A DNA stretch of 64,000 nucleotides from Silvimonas terrae (GTDB taxonomy: Bacteria > Pseudomonadota > Gammaproteobacteria > Burkholderiales > Chitinibacteraceae): NCBI RefSeq assembly GCF_014202765.1, contig NZ_JACHHN010000002.1, positions 124,001 to 188,000 on the forward strand, given 5' to 3'. The notes below the pieces were generated by a model. It was not told the origin of the DNA. It was given only the letters and a program-made list of their open reading frames with translations, and made no database searches. Position numbers and translations under genes: made by a program. Below, piece after piece: positions 62,460 to 64,000 of the stretch. The number at the start of each line of letters is the position of its first letter. The stretch's first letter is position 1.

Positions 62460-64000
62460 GTGTTCAATAAAATTTCGAAGTCTTTCCAATACGGCAAACA
62501 CACCGTGACTCTGGAAACGGGCGAAATCGCTCGCCAGGCCTCCGGTGCGGTTCTGGTTTCCATGGATGATACCGTGGTGCTGGTCACTGTCGTGGCAGCT
62601 CGCGGTGTCAAACCCGGTCAGGATTTCTTCCCGCTGACCGTTGATTATCAAGAACGTACCTACGCTGCGGGTAAAATCCCCGGCGGTTTCTTCAAACGTG
62701 AAGGTCGTCCTTCCGAGAAAGAAATTCTGACCAGCCGCCTGATCGATCGTCCGATCCGTCCGCTGTTCCCGGAAGGTTTCTTCAATGAAATCCAGATCAT
62801 CGCCACCGTGGTGTCGCTTGATCCGCAGATCGACTCTGATATTCCGGCCATGATCGGTGCCTCCGCTGCGCTGGCTATTTCCGGTGTACCGTTCCAGGGC
62901 CCGATTGGTGCCGCGCGCGTGGGTTATGCCAATGGCCAGTACCTGCTGAACCCGACCAAGGAAGAATTGGCGACTAGCCAGTTGGACCTCGTGGTGGCCG
63001 GTACCGAGAAAGCCGTGCTGATGGTGGAATCGGAAGCGCAAGAACTGTCCGAAGAAGTCATGCTGGGTGCCGTTGTGTTTGGTCACGACGAAATGCAAAA
63101 GGCGATCAACGCCATCAACGCATTGGCCGATGAAGTCAATCCGGAACTGCTGGAGTGGGATGAGCCCACCGCTGACAGCGCGCTGGAAGCACAGATTGGC
63201 GAGATCGCCGGTGCCGATATCGGTGCTGCGTTCCGTATCGCCCAAAAGCAGGCGCGTACCGCCAAGCTGAGCGAAGCCTGGGACAAGGTGAAGGCTGCAC
63301 TGATCACCGAAGACACCGATACCCTGCAAGCGAACAAGATCCGCGGCATTTTCCACAATATGGAAGCCAAGATCGTTCGTAACCAGATTCTGGACGGTTT
63401 CCCGCGTATCGACGGCCGCGACACCCGCACCGTACGTCCGATCACCGTGCGTACCGGCGTGCTGCCGCGTACCCATGGTTCCGCTCTGTTTACCCGTGGC
63501 GAAACGCAAGGTCTGGTTGTCGCCACGCTGGGTACCAAGCTGGACGAGCAGAAGATTGATGCGCTGGCTGGTGAGTATTCCGACCGCTTTATGCTGCATT
63601 ACAACTTCCCGCCGTACTCCACCGGTGAAACCGGCCGTGTTGGCACACCGAAGCGCCGCGAAATCGGCCACGGTCGTCTGGCCAAGCGCGCGCTGATCGC
63701 CGTGCTGCCGAGCGCAGAAGAGTTTGGTTACTCCATGCGCGTGGTGTCGGAAATCACCGAATCCAACGGTTCGTCCTCGATGGCCTCCGTGTGCGGCGGC
63801 TGCCTGGCGCTGATGGATGCTGGCGTACCGCTGAAGAACCACGTGGCGGGTATTGCCATGGGTCTGATCAAGGAAGGTAACCGTTTTGCCGTGCTGACCG
63901 ACATCCTGGGTGATGAAGATCACCTGGGTGATATGGACTTCAAGGTAGCCGGTACCGATGCTGGTGTGACCGCGCTGCAGATGGACATCAAGATCGACGG
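62460..64000 (+). CDS. pnp: Polyribonucleotide nucleotidyltransferase, 3'-truncated
   Basis: Phosphorolytic 3'-5' exoribonuclease of the degradosome; the first 513 codons are present, and the rest (KH and S1 domains) lies beyond the window. Start is GTG 62460 ([20 protein letters not shown]) behind AAAAGGATAGCAATCC. First RNase PH domain: [42 protein letters not shown] (quoted in parts). Second: [38 protein letters not shown] and the catalytic Asp region [19 protein letters not shown]. The frame has no stop to the window end. Confidence 0.98.
   Translation, partial: MFNKISKSFQYGKHTVTLETGEIARQASGAVLVSMDDTVVLVTVVAARGVKPGQDFFPLTVDYQERTYAAGKIPGGFFKREGRPSEKEILTSRLIDRPIRPLFPEGFFNEIQIIATVVSLDPQIDSDIPAMIGASAALAISGVPFQGPIGAARVGYANGQYLLNPTKEELATSQLDLVVAGTEKAVLMVESEAQELSEEVMLGAVVFGHDEMQKAINAINALADEVNPELLEWDEPTADSALEAQIGEIAGADIGAAFRIAQKQARTAKLSEAWDKVKAALITEDTDTLQANKIRGIFHNMEAKIVRNQILDGFPRIDGRDTRTVRPITVRTGVLPRTHGSALFTRGETQGLVVATLGTKLDEQKIDALAGEYSDRFMLHYNFPPYSTGETGRVGTPKRREIGHGRLAKRALIAVLPSAEEFGYSMRVVSEITESNGSSSMASVCGGCLALMDAGVPLKNHVAGIAMGLIKEGNRFAVLTDILGDEDHLGDMDFKVAGTDAGVTALQMDIKID

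Noticed and set aside
62379-63923. Minus-strand open frame of about 514 codons antisense to pnp
   Set aside because: The plus strand encodes unmistakable PNPase from GTG 62460; the antisense product has the His/Gly/Arg-rich look of a shadow frame.

Overview
The window is a stretch of GC-rich bacterial chromosome, most probably from a betaproteobacterium of the order Neisseriales (Chromobacteriaceae/Chitinibacteraceae-like). The reasons are the conserved rimP-nusA-infB-rbfA-truB-rpsO-pnp block, a leuC-entericidin-leuD-leuB cluster, AcoR-like sigma-54 control, an orphan pilU, a FlgM/FlgN pair and Neisseriales-style dispersed repeats. I cannot name the genus. The ends cut sucC (left) and pnp (right). 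I saw no rRNA, tRNA, CRISPR array, insertion sequence or prophage. Most of the window is ordinary core chromosome, and the points of interest are regulatory sites, repeats, gene-order oddities and a few small genes.

Layout. 0-2.8 kb: end of sucC, sucD, and a convergent M48 lipoprotein protease. 2.8-11.1 kb: a complete ribose island, rbsB-A-C-R-K-D, followed by a lipoprotein nucleoside hydrolase. It is preceded by two identical LacI-type operators 73 bp apart, so nucleoside cleavage outside the inner membrane could feed the ribose importer, pyranase and kinase. 11.4-14.5 kb: SDR oxidoreductase, cupin, LysR regulator and a DNA-deoxyinosine glycosylase. 14.6-14.8 kb: a 29-codon gene framed by an inverted-repeat leader and a strong hairpin. 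14.9-22 kb: a chemoreceptor with a C-terminal cytoplasmic sensor, thioesterase-TerB pair, universal stress protein, radical SAM protein, XRE regulator, DUF455 ferritin-like protein, a barnase/barstar pair and an MmyB-type regulator.

22-27.7 kb: leucine biosynthesis (leuC, entericidin, leuD, leuB), interrupted by nagB and followed by an Asd-like protein without the catalytic cysteine. 27.7-28.2 kb is a gene-free patch made of three dispersed-repeat types. 28.2-36.5 kb: tex, a Dcu-type C4-dicarboxylate transporter, a patatin/beta-barrel type Vd autotransporter, a PsiF-repeat protein and a ClC channel. 36.5-41.5 kb: a two-component system followed by a DegP/DegQ protease whose promoter region carries a perfect PmrA-type direct repeat, then CFA synthase. 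41.7-46 kb: NlpC/P60 lipoprotein, flgM-flgN behind a consensus sigma-28 promoter, accA and tilS.

46-50.1 kb: aldehyde dehydrogenase plus DUF779 protein, transcribed from a textbook sigma-54 promoter and divergent from an AcoR-like activator gene; a palindrome lies at upstream-activator distance. 50.1-55 kb: an inverted pair of REP-like repeats, dapE, ArsC/Spx-like protein, pilU and fadD. 55-64 kb: the translation/RNA-metabolism cluster rimP-nusA-infB-rbfA-truB-rpsO-pnp with structured leaders before rimP and pnp.

All coordinates and start-site choices come from reading the sequence. Family names rest on recognised motifs and remembered families, not on database searches.
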